Assembly: GCF_014692875.1 (NCBI RefSeq)
Contig: NZ_CP061171.1
Span: 1,550,001 to 1,614,000, forward strand
Direction of reading: 5' to 3'
DNA: 64,000 nt
DNA from: Pedobacter riviphilus
GTDB lineage: Bacteria; Bacteroidota; Bacteroidia; Sphingobacteriales; Sphingobacteriaceae
In this document: piece by piece, positions 1 through 9,791 of the stretch
Layout of the letters: the number at the start of each line of letters is the position of its first letter
Numbering within the stretch: position 1 is the stretch's first letter
Position numbers and translations under genes: made by a program
The notes under the pieces: generated by a model
Told to the model about the DNA's origin: nothing
Database searches by the model: none
Seen by the model: the letters and a program-made list of their open reading frames with translations, nothing else

Positions 1-441
1 TTACTGGATATACAAACTGGAGAGATAACAGACAACAAAGGGATTTTGGTCAACCCGGAACGGTCTATTATCAGTCCTTTCTGTACCGGACTTACCACCA
101 TTACACCAGAAATGGTTGTTAAGGATGGAATATCATTTAAAGAGGCCTGTTCCGTATTAAGAAAAGAATATATATCCCAGAAAAGGGTATGGGCAAGTTT
201 TGGCGCTTACGATTTAAAGCAATTTCAACGTCAGTGTTCGGCAATGGGTGTAGGATTTCCGTTTGGGCCATCGCATATAAATGTTAAAACTTTGTTTGCC
301 TTAAAAAACAAATTAGGAAATGAAGAAGGCATGGCTGGTGCACTTAAAATGTTGCAGATCCCATTAAAAGGTACCCACCACCGTGGAATAGATGATGCCT
401 TTAATATTGCAAAAATTTTAAACTGGATTTTAAATAATTAA
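1..441 (+). CDS. 3'-5' exonuclease, DnaQ/KapD-like, 5' end outside window
   Basis: The frame is open from base 1, so the gene begins upstream; the first visible residues run LLDIQTGEITDNKG. The translation matches the RNase H-fold DEDDh exonuclease family. WASFGAYDLKQF carries the middle motif with its aspartate, and HHRGIDDAFNIAKIL carries the final H-x4-D motif. The first motif (DxE) lies outside the window. KapD/Eri1-like proteins of this type trim single-stranded nucleic acid ends, and the substrate cannot be told here. Family call is firm; specific function is not. Confidence 0.85.
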   Translation, partial: LLDIQTGEITDNKGILVNPERSIISPFCTGLTTITPEMVVKDGISFKEACSVLRKEYISQKRVWASFGAYDLKQFQRQCSAMGVGFPFGPSHINVKTLFALKNKLGNEEGMAGALKMLQIPLKGTHHRGIDDAFNIAKILNWILNN

Positions 442-524
442 TTATTCTTTTACTACTCCCTACTAGCGCAAGTCTTAGTGTCGAGGCTAGCGGGGCTGGA
501 TGACTTGTGCTATCATTATTGATC

Positions 525-965
525 TTAATAAGTATATATGTTGTTAACTGCGCTGATATAACTGTTAACTGCAAGCATAAACCTACCAACTGCAAGTATA
601 ATGTTATTAACTGCGCTGACAGAACTATCGACTGCAAGTATAGAACTATCGACTGCATTAATAAAGTTGCCTACCTCTCCGATAAAGTTGCTAACTGCGT
701 TTATAGAACTGCGAACTGCTAGTATAATGTTATTAACTGCGCTGATAGAACTATCGACTGCAAGTATAGAACTATGAACTGCAAGTATAGAACTATGAAC
801 TGCAAGTATAGAGTTGTGAACTGCAAGATCAGAACTATGAACTGAAAGTATAGAACTATCAACTGCAAGCATAAACCTAACAACTGCAACTATAATGTTG
901 TTAACTGCGCTGATAGAACTGTTAACTGCAAATTCTGAACCATCAACTGCAAGTTCTGAACTACC
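525..965. repeat. 21-bp tandem minisatellite, about 20 units without indels
   Basis: A core AACTGC (or GACTGC) recurs at 546, 567, 588, 609, 630, 651, then 693 and every 21 bp through 945; the unit at 672 is degenerate. A typical unit is AACTGCAAGTATAGAACTAT plus one base. Because the period is seven codons, reading frames stay open: the minus strand reads as heptads such as LAVDSSI and the plus strand as units with one Cys per seven residues. The minus frame is open from about 977 to 525, but its first ATG is at 872, inside the array, and no promoter or start is evident. I treat it as a probably non-coding repeat or the remnant of a repeat protein gene. Confidence 0.85.
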
Positions 966-1029
966 TTCATTTATGCCTTATCTGAGCAAAAATATTTTGT
1001 AGATTGATTTATTGTATTTATCTTGCCTA

Positions 1030-1214
1030 TGCTAAATGATAATTAACATATTTTACTAATCTTAACAAGAGAAGCAATTAAGTAAGCAATTCAATTTTTA
1101 ACAATATTCCTGAGACGAGCGGTAGTCCCGCATCTATATTTTCTCTGTAAAGAGTTAATTGTCGTTTAGCAGCGTCTCAGGATCTTTTTATCAATGTTAT
1201 GCTAAACGACAATT
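1030..1214 (+). other. Interlocking inverted repeats covering the start of the next gene
   Basis: Three 15-bp elements are related. TGCTAAATGATAATT lies at 1030-1044, AATTGTCGTTTAGCA at 1157-1171 and TGCTAAACGACAATT at 1200-1214. The middle one is the perfect reverse complement of the third, and pairs with the first using two G-U pairs. A separate perfect 10-bp inverted repeat (TCCTGAGACG at 1108-1117, CGTCTCAGGA at 1173-1182) interlocks with the 1157/1200 stem, as in an H-type pseudoknot. The ATG at 1199-1201 sits in the third element. The rest of 442-1198 outside the minisatellite shows no gene. Confidence 0.6.
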
Positions 1215-1735
1215 GTAAAAACCCAAGCACACAGCTCCCAAATGAGGTAGCAGCTGTAACAGAATTCAGGAAACTGATGGAAACCTATTTCGATATGATT
1301 AGTTTATCGGATGTGAATCAATTCCTTACTGAAATGCTTAGCGCAGCTATCGGGCCCGATCCGCGCTCTGGCAAACACAAACCCATTACTATTGCCAACG
1401 CCCTTTATGATGTAAATAATATCATCAGCCTGCTTACCAAAACAAAACTTTTGGCCAATGAAGAAACCTTTCAGCGTTATGCCATAAACCTGGGTTATCA
1501 CCTACAAGCTGTTGGCAAATTTGATGTGGAGCATCTTTCTGAACTATTATATGTTGGATTAAATGCCTACATCTTTCAGGATGATGATTTTGAAGGTGCA
1601 ACCTTAAAATTTTCTGCCGAAATTACTACCGCATATAAAATGATTTATGATTGGCTGTCAGACTGCGATGCCTGGTGTAAGTCTGTTGAGTGTGATGAAT
1701 GTGATGAAACTATCGGTTTAGCAGCTACACTATAA
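1199..1735 (+). CDS. Hypothetical protein, 178 aa, unknown function
   Basis: I do not recognise this protein. It is acidic, has no signal peptide or membrane segment, and looks alpha-helical. The C-terminal part carries four cysteines and several Asp/Glu (DCDAWCKSVECDECDET), which could bind metal, though no standard motif fits. The ATG at 1199 lies inside a 15-bp inverted repeat, so initiation could be controlled by RNA folding or a bound protein. An ATG at 1194 is out of frame. Length and codon use look like a real gene. It stands alone between the minisatellite and the sensor gene. Confidence 0.65.
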   Translation: MLNDNCKNPSTQLPNEVAAVTEFRKLMETYFDMISLSDVNQFLTEMLSAAIGPDPRSGKHKPITIANALYDVNNIISLLTKTKLLANEETFQRYAINLGYHLQAVGKFDVEHLSELLYVGLNAYIFQDDDFEGATLKFSAEITTAYKMIYDWLSDCDAWCKSVECDECDETIGLAATL

Positions 1736-1786
1736 CCGTTCAAATTTTAATTGGCCATTTAACTTATACAGCTATGAGGGAAAATA

Positions 1787-1807
1787 CCCCTCCTAATTTA
1801 GGAGGGG
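1787..1807. repeat. 10-bp-arm palindrome and GC-rich tail upstream of the sensor gene
   Basis: CCCCTCCTAA and TTAGGAGGGG form perfect arms around one base. A C-run and an unusually GC-rich stretch with CGCACGCGTG follow to about 1865. It lies 50 bp after the preceding stop codon and 290 bp before the sensor gene. It could end transcription, though there is no T-run directly after the stem, or be a dispersed intergenic repeat. The remainder of 1736-2094 is AT-rich with no gene. Confidence 0.5.
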
Positions 1808-2094
1808 CGCCCAACCAGCTTATTTTTTACCCCCCCCTCGCTGGCGCACGCGTGCCGCGTGTGACAATTTAAACCAGAAATATATTTTATTTTTTCAAAT
1901 CTAAGTAAGCCCCTACTTGCTACAATCATCTATTTTTGGTTTACTATAGTTTATTCATGTTTTGAACAGGCATTAAGCGTATGAGAAGTTATACTGTTTT
2001 TGCTATTTAATCCTAAGCAATAGTGCTTAGCTGAGTTTTAGGAAAATATGTATATTCGTTTCGTACCAAGTAATACTACGGTACTGTTTTCTCT

Positions 2095-5000
2095 ATGTTC
2101 CTTATTCAAAAAAAAACGGCCTGCTTCATACTCTTTTTATGTATGGGTGCAGGTATTTGTTTTGCCCAGTCTCCAGCTGTTCCCCTTAAATACTTGGGGG
2201 TAGAAAGTGGTCTGTCTAACAATGTGGTAAATTCCTTGTATCTAGATCATTTCGGGTTTATGTGGATGGGTACCTATGACGGATTAAACCGTTACGATGG
2301 CTATCACTTTAAGGTTTTCAGGAATGGATGGGGAGATGAACATTCATTGGTAAATAACCATATTACCGTACTGAATGGAGATGCGAATAACAGGGTTTGG
2401 GTAGGTACACAAAAGGGCATCTCATATTATGATTATGCTGATTCCAAGTTTCATCAATTGATTTATCTGGATAAAGGCAGAAAAAATGAGGTAAGCTATG
2501 CTATTAATTCCATTGCAATAAGTCAAGCTTTAGTTGTTTATGTGGCTACTGAAGAAAAAGGCCTGTTCATGCTCAAAAAGAATAGTGGTGCTGCAGAACG
2601 GATACCATATGGGAAAAATTTCGATTTTACTGTAAAAGCTTTATATATAGATGAAGATCAAAACCTTTGGCTTTTTATAAAAGATGTAGGGCTTTGTAGG
2701 TATGACAGTGATAAAAATACACTCCGTTTAGTAACCACTGCGGTACGTTCGGTAACTAGCATTACAAAAGGTACTAACCAAATGCTTTGGGTTGGAACAG
2801 AGCGGGGACTTTTTAAGTTCGATAAAGCAAAAAGTATTCTTACCAAATTTGACCAGCATTTAAGTAATGAGAATATTATGAGTTTGCTGTTTGATCGGAA
2901 ACAAAAGCTCTGGATTTCGACTGATGGGGGAGGGATTACCGTTTATGACACAAAAAATCAAAAAACAGATTACCTGTCTGCAGGAAAAGAAAAAGGTTTA
3001 TTGAGCAGTAATTCTATTGCACAGGTTTACGAAGACCGCGAATCCAGAAAGTGGATTGCGACCTTACGAGGTGGGGTTAATATCATTGATCCGGAAAATG
3101 AGCAGTTTACCACCATTAAACATGATCCATTAAAAAGTAATTCCTTAATTAACAACTTTGTACTCTCCTTTTGTGAAGATGAGAATAAAAATATTTGGAT
3201 TGGGACTGATGGGGGTGGCTTAAGTGTTTGGAACCGAAAGCAGAACACTTTTGCTAATTATGCTAAAACCAGCGATCCAAACTCTTTAACCAGTAATTTT
3301 GTGACCAGTATTTTAAACGATGCAGATCACAACGTTTGGGTGGCCAGTTTTAGCGGAGGGATAGATCGTTTTAATAAAACAACCGGAAAATTTGTTCACT
3401 ATAACTGTTATAATACTTTTAAAGGTATCGATGACATTAATATTTGGAAGCTTTATCAAGATAAACAACAAAATATTTGGGTAGGCACCACAAAAGGCGG
3501 CGCATTGTATCGTTATAATAAAAGCGCTGATAAATTTGAACTTTTCGACCATAAATTAAAGGATATTCATAGCTTGTTCCAGGATTCGAAAGGCAGACTT
3601 TGGGCAGGTAATTATACCGAACTGATTGAAATAGATCCAATAAACAAGAGACATCGTTATACGAAGATCAACTTTGCCATTAGGGCCATTCAGGAAGATT
3701 TTAATCATCAAATATGGATCGGCACAGAGGGTGGAGGTTTATTGCTTTTTGACCCCGAAACCAAAAAAATAAAGCGATATATCCAGAGTGATGGATTGCC
3801 CAGTAATTCGGTGCTTAATATCCTTCAGGATACAAAAGGTAATTTGTGGTGCAGTACCTACAATGGCTTATCGAAATTTGATGTTACGCACCATAATTTT
3901 AAAAACTATTTTGCTACTGATGGTTTACAGAGCAATCAATTCAATTATAATGCAGCATTAAAGCTTACCAATGGTGATTTTTTATTTGGTGGAATTGGTG
4001 GTTTTAACTTGTTTTCGCCCGATAGCATCAAGAAAAATAAAAGGATACCTAAAATGGTGCTGACTGATTTTAGGATCAATAATATCCCGCTCGATCAGGA
4101 TTCGAGTTATAACGATATTTCTATTGTTAATTTAGCACGTATCGAAATCCCATTTAATGCTGCAGTGATTTCTATTGATTATGCAGCTATAGAATTCTCT
4201 TTTCAGGATCAGATTTCTTACGCCTATTACCTGGAAGGTTGGGACAGAGACTGGAATTATGTAAACAAATTAAGTACAGCCTATTACTCAAGGTTAAATG
4301 AGGGCGAGTATAAACTGCACATTAAAAGTACCGATACCGAAGGTGCCTGGAGCAACAATGAAAAAATAGTAATCATTAAGATTTTACCACCTTGGTACCG
4401 TACCTGGTGGGCTTATACCATTTACCTCATTCTAGGATCGTCATTATTTTATCTTTTTCAAACCTATCGTAACCGCCAGAGAAGGTTAAAACACGAGGTG
4501 GAGATTACCAACCTTAAAATGGAGCGTGAAAAGGACCTGAATGAGAAAAAATTAAGTTTTTTTACCAATATTTCGCACGAGCTGAGAACGCCGTTAACCT
4601 TAATCGTTAATCCGATTAAAGATATTATCCATAAAAAAGACCCAGGGCCTGAAAAAAACGATTTAAATGTAGTTTATCGCAATTCGAGACGTTTATTAAG
4701 CCTGGTAGATCAGTTATTGCTATTTAGAAAGACTGAAAGTGAGAATGATACCTTAAAAATTGTAAGGATCAACCTGTACAGATTTACCAACGAGATTTTT
4801 CTCTGCTTTAATTATTTGGCAAAGCAGAACCACATCGAATATACTTTTGAGTGCGAAGAAGAAGACCTGGATATTTATGCCGATAAGGATAAACTCGAAA
4901 TTGTTTTTTTTAACCTGCTCTCTAATGCACTTAAGTTTACTCCAAAAGGTGGTTTTGTGAAATTTAGTGTTAAAACCATCGGTATGCGGGTGCATATTGA

Positions 5001-6138
5001 GGTGAGTGATAGTGGTCCAGGCATACCTGTAGATGTGGGTGAAAAATTGTTCGATAAGTTTTATAAGGTGATGTCAAACGAATCGTTAAAGATGGGGTTT
5101 GGCATTGGGCTTTATCTGGCCAAAAACTTTGTAGAATTGCACAAGGGTAAAATTTCGTTCCGCTCCAATCAGGGGATGGGCACCATATTTTTGATCGATA
5201 TTCCGGTTGGGGAACCAAACTTGCAACAAAGCGGTGTTTTCCAGAACGAGTTAACCTACGTAAACGAGCTCATTGCACAAGAGGAAGAAGCAGAAAATAA
5301 CGATGCCGAGAATGTGGGCAACCTCGAATTGCTCATCTCAGATTTGCACTCGATTTTGGTTATTGATGATAACCCCGAAATTATCGATTACATCAAGCAC
5401 ATTTTTCAGGATAATTTCAAAATTTACAAGGCCGAAAATGGTACAGATGGACTAAAACTCTGTAAAGAATATTTGCCTGATATCGTTATATCTGATGTAA
5501 ATATGGATGGCCTTAACGGTATCGAACTCTGTAAGGCGATTAAAGACGATTCTGCCCTAAGCCATATTCCGGTAATTCTGTTAACTGGCGACCCTAGTCC
5601 GGAGATAAAACTTAAAGGAATTGAAGTTGGTGCCTACGATTTTATAGGTAAACCATTCGATAAAGAACTCTTTACGGCCAAAATTAATAGCATTATTAAA
5701 AACAGGACCAATCTTCAGTCTTATTTCTACAATGAAATAACCTTAAAAAGTGATGCCCATAAAGTATCACAAGAAGATAAGGGCTTTCTTCAAAAATGCA
5801 TTATGATTATTGAAGAAAACCTGATGGAAGACAGCTTTAATGTAAAAACACTGGCATCTGACCTTGGAATGAGTCATTCTAATCTCTACAAAAGGATCAA
5901 AGCCACTTCAGGCCAATCGATAAATGGTTTTATCCGTTTCATCAGGTTAAGAAAGGCTGCCGAGTTGTTAATTAATACCAATTTAAATATTAACGAAGCT
6001 GCTTTTAGAGTGGGAATAAATGATAGTAAATATTTTAGAGAGCAGTTTCAAAAGTTGTTTAAACTAACACCTTCTGAGTTTATTAAGAAACACAGGAAAA
6101 GTTTTCATAAATACTATAATATTAATGCTACAACATAA
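2095..6138 (+). CDS. Hybrid two-component sensor/regulator (HTCC) of the polysaccharide locus
   Basis: This 1347-aa protein has the full HTCC layout. A signal peptide (ends near CFAQ) is followed by a periplasmic two-propeller sensor of Reg_prop repeats (about residues 30-660; repeated IWIGTDGGG-like blades) and a Y_Y_Y domain (about 700-765). One membrane segment lies near 775-800. Then come HisKA with His828 in NISHELRTPLT, HATPase_c with DSGPGIP and GFGIGLYLA, a receiver domain with Asp1134 in VISDVNMDG, and a C-terminal AraC-type HTH (about 1240-1345). HTCCs sense released oligosaccharides and activate neighbouring susCD loci. Its position directly before the glycoside hydrolases says it controls them. 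Confidence 0.95.
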   Translation: MFLIQKKTACFILFLCMGAGICFAQSPAVPLKYLGVESGLSNNVVNSLYLDHFGFMWMGTYDGLNRYDGYHFKVFRNGWGDEHSLVNNHITVLNGDANNRVWVGTQKGISYYDYADSKFHQLIYLDKGRKNEVSYAINSIAISQALVVYVATEEKGLFMLKKNSGAAERIPYGKNFDFTVKALYIDEDQNLWLFIKDVGLCRYDSDKNTLRLVTTAVRSVTSITKGTNQMLWVGTERGLFKFDKAKSILTKFDQHLSNENIMSLLFDRKQKLWISTDGGGITVYDTKNQKTDYLSAGKEKGLLSSNSIAQVYEDRESRKWIATLRGGVNIIDPENEQFTTIKHDPLKSNSLINNFVLSFCEDENKNIWIGTDGGGLSVWNRKQNTFANYAKTSDPNSLTSNFVTSILNDADHNVWVASFSGGIDRFNKTTGKFVHYNCYNTFKGIDDINIWKLYQDKQQNIWVGTTKGGALYRYNKSADKFELFDHKLKDIHSLFQDSKGRLWAGNYTELIEIDPINKRHRYTKINFAIRAIQEDFNHQIWIGTEGGGLLLFDPETKKIKRYIQSDGLPSNSVLNILQDTKGNLWCSTYNGLSKFDVTHHNFKNYFATDGLQSNQFNYNAALKLTNGDFLFGGIGGFNLFSPDSIKKNKRIPKMVLTDFRINNIPLDQDSSYNDISIVNLARIEIPFNAAVISIDYAAIEFSFQDQISYAYYLEGWDRDWNYVNKLSTAYYSRLNEGEYKLHIKSTDTEGAWSNNEKIVIIKILPPWYRTWWAYTIYLILGSSLFYLFQTYRNRQRRLKHEVEITNLKMEREKDLNEKKLSFFTNISHELRTPLTLIVNPIKDIIHKKDPGPEKNDLNVVYRNSRRLLSLVDQLLLFRKTESENDTLKIVRINLYRFTNEIFLCFNYLAKQNHIEYTFECEEEDLDIYADKDKLEIVFFNLLSNALKFTPKGGFVKFSVKTIGMRVHIEVSDSGPGIPVDVGEKLFDKFYKVMSNESLKMGFGIGLYLAKNFVELHKGKISFRSNQGMGTIFLIDIPVGEPNLQQSGVFQNELTYVNELIAQEEEAENNDAENVGNLELLISDLHSILVIDDNPEIIDYIKHIFQDNFKIYKAENGTDGLKLCKEYLPDIVISDVNMDGLNGIELCKAIKDDSALSHIPVILLTGDPSPEIKLKGIEVGAYDFIGKPFDKELFTAKINSIIKNRTNLQSYFYNEITLKSDAHKVSQEDKGFLQKCIMIIEENLMEDSFNVKTLASDLGMSHSNLYKRIKATSGQSINGFIRFIRLRKAAELLINTNLNINEAAFRVGINDSKYFREQFQKLFKLTPSEFIKKHRKSFHKYYNINATT

Positions 6139-6280
6139 AAGTTACCCTAATTTAGGCTTTTAAAGGCATTTATCTTAAAACGCCCCCTGCAAAGTGTGAT
6201 TTAGCCCCCTGTATAAAGTTTAAAAATTTCGGTACTTCGGCTTTACCAAGTGTAAGCGACTGAGCAGCCTAAACCATATA

Positions 6281-7605
6281 ATGTATCAATCACTAAATAA
6301 AAGTATATTTCTAATCTGCACATTCATCGGCATCACCCTGATGAGTGTTGCGCAAGAAACGCAACTGAGTACCATTGCCAGTAATGGCTGGGCTAATAAC
6401 TCAGTAAATACTGTTATTTTCCGTAAAAATTCTTTAATTAGTTTTAAAGGTAGCCAGTACGCCGCTTATTATGATGATGAACAAAATGTGGTATTAGCCA
6501 AACGTAAAATTGGGTCAAGCCGCTGGACATTAGTTACTACGGCCTATAAAGGTGATGCAACCGATGCCCATAAGTCAATTAGCATCATGATAGATGGCGA
6601 TGGTTTCCTACATATTGTTTGGGGCCAGCATAACAACAATTTAAATTATGCTAAATCGGTTTCAGCAGGTTCGTTAACCTTAGGAGATAAGGCCGTTATG
6701 CTTTCTGCAAAGGAAAATAAAGTCAGTTACCCTGAATTTTATAAGTTGACAAATGGCGATTTACTGTTTTTTACCGCGATGGTGGCTCTGGAAATGGAAA
6801 CCTGATGATAAACCGTTATAGCCTGAAGACCAAAAAGTGGACACGTGTGCAGGATGGAATGATTAATGGCGAAGGTGAACGAAATGCATATTGGCAGGTT
6901 GCAGTAGATCAGGCTGGAACCATCCATTTATCGTGGGTGTGGCGCGAAAGCCCTGATGTAGCCAGTAACCATGATTTATGTTATGCTAAATCTACTGATG
7001 GAGGTTTAACCTGGTTAAAATCTACCAATGAAAAATATAGCCTTCCCATTACTGCCGCTAATGCAGAATATGCACTTAAAATTCAGCAAAAAAGTGAGCT
7101 CATCAACCAAACGTCAATGTTTGCTGACGCCAAGGGTAATGTATTTATTGCTGGTTATTGGCGAGATATGAATGAAACCATACCGCAATATCACTTGGTT
7201 TTTAAAACGGATAACCGTTGGGAAGTAAGCAACCTTAATTTTAGAAAAACAGCTTTTAGTTTAAGTGGAGGAGGTACCAAACAGATTCCGATTTCGCGGC
7301 CACAGATTATCGTTTGGCCAAATGGGAAACATTATGCCGCAGGATTGTTGTTTAGAGATGCTGAACGAGGTAACAAAGTTTCAATCGCGTTGAACGATCA
7401 GCTTGGATCAGGAAATTGGAAGATTAAAGACCTTACTCAAAAAAGCGTTGGCGATTGGGAGCCCACTTACGATACTGAGCTTTGGAAAAGCAAAGGAATT
7501 TTGAGCCTTTTTCTGCAGCATGTTACTCAGGTAGACGGAGAAGGAAAGGCTAACCAGGCACCGACAATTGTACAGGCCTTAGATTGGAAACCAAAAAATA
7601 AATAG
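6281..7605 (+). pseudogene. BNR-repeat propeller protein (BNR_4-like), frameshifted
   Basis: Two reading frames (6281-6805 and 6805-7605) are one gene. The first ends with the aberrant tail TAMVALEMET. The other frame continues the family sequence as LLFF-YRDGGSGNGNLMINRYS. One extra T in the T6 run at 6767-6772 restores an open frame of 441 aa. A signal peptide ends near SVAQ. The HKSISIMIDGDGFLHIVWGQHNN segment and Asp-box-like blades (STDGGLTW) fit the BNR_4 seven-bladed propeller group, related to polysaccharide lyases acting at uronic acids. With GH105 two genes downstream, a lyase role on glucuronate-capped side chains is plausible but inferred. The frameshift may be a sequencing error. 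Confidence 0.75.
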
Positions 7606-7620
7606 CGAATTAACCTTAAA

Positions 7621-9791
7621 ATGAAACATCTTATTATAAAATATAGCCTTTCTTTACTTGCTGTTTTGTTCTTGTTATCAATAAATATGGTAAAGGCACA
7701 AAACAAAAAAACAGCTAAGATCGCTCAAGAAAATACAGCTTATTTATTTGCTTATTTTACCGGAAACAGTAAAGCAGAAGAGGCGATACGTTTTGCGGTG
7801 AGCACCGATGGATACCATTACAAAGCATTAAACAATAATAATCCAATTATTTCTTCAGAAAAGATCAGCAGTACTGGTGGTATACGCGATCCACATATTT
7901 TGCGCGGCGAAGATGGCAAAACTTTTTACATGGTAGCAACAGATATGGTTTCGGCCAATGGCTGGAACTCGAACAGGGCAATGGTATTGCTTAAATCAAA
8001 TGATCTGATCCATTGGACATCGGCAGTTGTTAATATTCAAAAACGTTTTCCAAATAACGAAAATCTGTTACGCGTTTGGGCGCCGCAGACCATTTACGAT
8101 AAAACGGTCAAAAAATATATGGTTTATTGGTCGATGAAGCATGGCGATGACCCTGATAAAATCTATTATGCTTATGCAAACGCTGATTTTACCGACTTAG
8201 AGACTACTCCGAAGCAACTATTTTTTAGTCCTACCAATGGCTCTTGTATTGATGGCGACATTATTTACGATAAAGGGAAATACAATCTGTTCTTTAAAAC
8301 AGAAGGTAATGGCAATGGCATTAAAAAAGCAGTTTCTAATCAACTAACAGAAGGTTACGTACTACAGGATAAATACCTGCAGCAGACCAAAGAAGCGGTA
8401 GAAGGTGCGGGCGTTTTTAAGTTGAATCATAGTGATGAGTATATTCTGATGTATGATGTATATATGAAAGGCCGTTACCAGTTTACCAAAAGCAAAGACC
8501 TGGCAAATTTCAGTCTAGTAGATCAAGATGTTACAATGGATTTTCATCCTAGGCATGGAACTATTTTGCCGATTAATCAGCAAGAGTTAAGCCGGTTGCT
8601 TAAACAGTGGTATACAGTCGAGTCTGTTCTATACACCGCAAAAAATAAGGCAATCAACCAAAATAACGTTGTTCTGGATAGTGTGAAAAAGAGACTTTAT
8701 CTACCTGTAAATTATGGTACAGATCTAAAGGCTTTTGATCCGCAGTTTAATACCTTTAATCAAATCAGTATCGCACCAAAAGGAAAATTAAATTTTACTA
8801 AAGGCCTAGTAAAAATTAAGGTGAACATTCCCGGTAAGCAAGTTAAAACCTACGAGGTTAGCGTTGAAGTAGCCAATAACCCAGTGCTAAAAGGCTATTA
8901 TGCCGACCCTGAAATTTTATATTCCAATAAAACTTCAAAGTATTATATCTATCCAACCAGTGATGGTTTTAATAACTGGAGCGGTACATATTTTAAGAGT
9001 TTTTCATCAACCGACCTGGTTAACTGGAAAGATGAAGGGAAAATATTAGACCTTGAAAAAGATGTTTCATGGGGAAAAGGAATGCCTGGGCACCTACCAT
9101 TATCGAAAAGAAAGTAAATGGAGTATATAAGTATTACTATTATTTTACCGCTGCACAGAAAATTGGTGTTGCTATTGCTGATCATCCGGCCGGACCGTTT
9201 AAGGATAGTGGAAGGGCTTTAATTGCGAGCAAACCAAAAGGAATAAAAGATGGTCAGGAGATTGATCCAGATGTATTTAACGATCCTAAAACCAACAAAA
9301 GTTATTTGTACTGGGGGAATGGCTACATGGCTGTTGCACCACTAAATGATGATATGATTTCGATTGATACCAATGCGATTAAGATGATAACTCCAGATAA
9401 AAGCTTTAGAGAAGGTACCGAAGTTTTTTACCGTAATGGAAAGTATTACTTCTTATGGTCGGAAGATGATACCCGAAGCGAGAATTACAGAGTAAGATAT
9501 GGTTTTTCTGACTCACCTACAGGAAAAATAACTATTCCAGAAAATAATCTGATTCTGGCAAAAGATGTAGCACAAGGTATTTACGGAACTGGGCACAACA
9601 GCGTAATTAAAGTTAACGGAAAAGATGAATGGTATATGGTTTACCATCGTTTTACCCGACCAAAGGGAATCTCTATGGGAAATGCTGCTGGCTACAACCG
9701 TGAAGTTTGCATCGATAAGATGGAATTTAATACTGATGGAACCATTAAACCTGTAATACCAACTGTAAAAGGCATTAAACCAATACACTAA
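7621..9791 (+). pseudogene. Double-domain GH43 glycosidase (arabinofuranosidase-like), frameshifted
   Basis: Frames 7621-9117 and 9069-9791 join into one 723-aa protein if one base is added in GGGGAAAA at 9071-9078, giving SWGKRNAWAPTIIEKK. A signal peptide ends near VKAQ. The first five-bladed propeller (about residues 35-330) has RDPHI, IDGDI and VEGAGVF, matching the two Asp and one Glu of GH43. A linker of about 90 residues leads to a second GH43 domain (about 425-720) with YADPEI, IDPDVF and REGTEVF. Both catalytic sets look complete. GH43 enzymes remove L-arabinose or D-xylose and some act on galactan; arabinose is likeliest here. The frameshift may not be real. Confidence 0.8.

Noticed and set aside
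525..872. Minus-strand 115-codon frame across the minisatellite
   Set aside because: It arises from the seven-codon period; its ATG lies inside the array and no promoter or upstream coding part is seen. All strands look open for the same reason.
525..965. CRISPR array
   Set aside because: The 21-bp units are contiguous with no unique spacers, and no cas genes are near.
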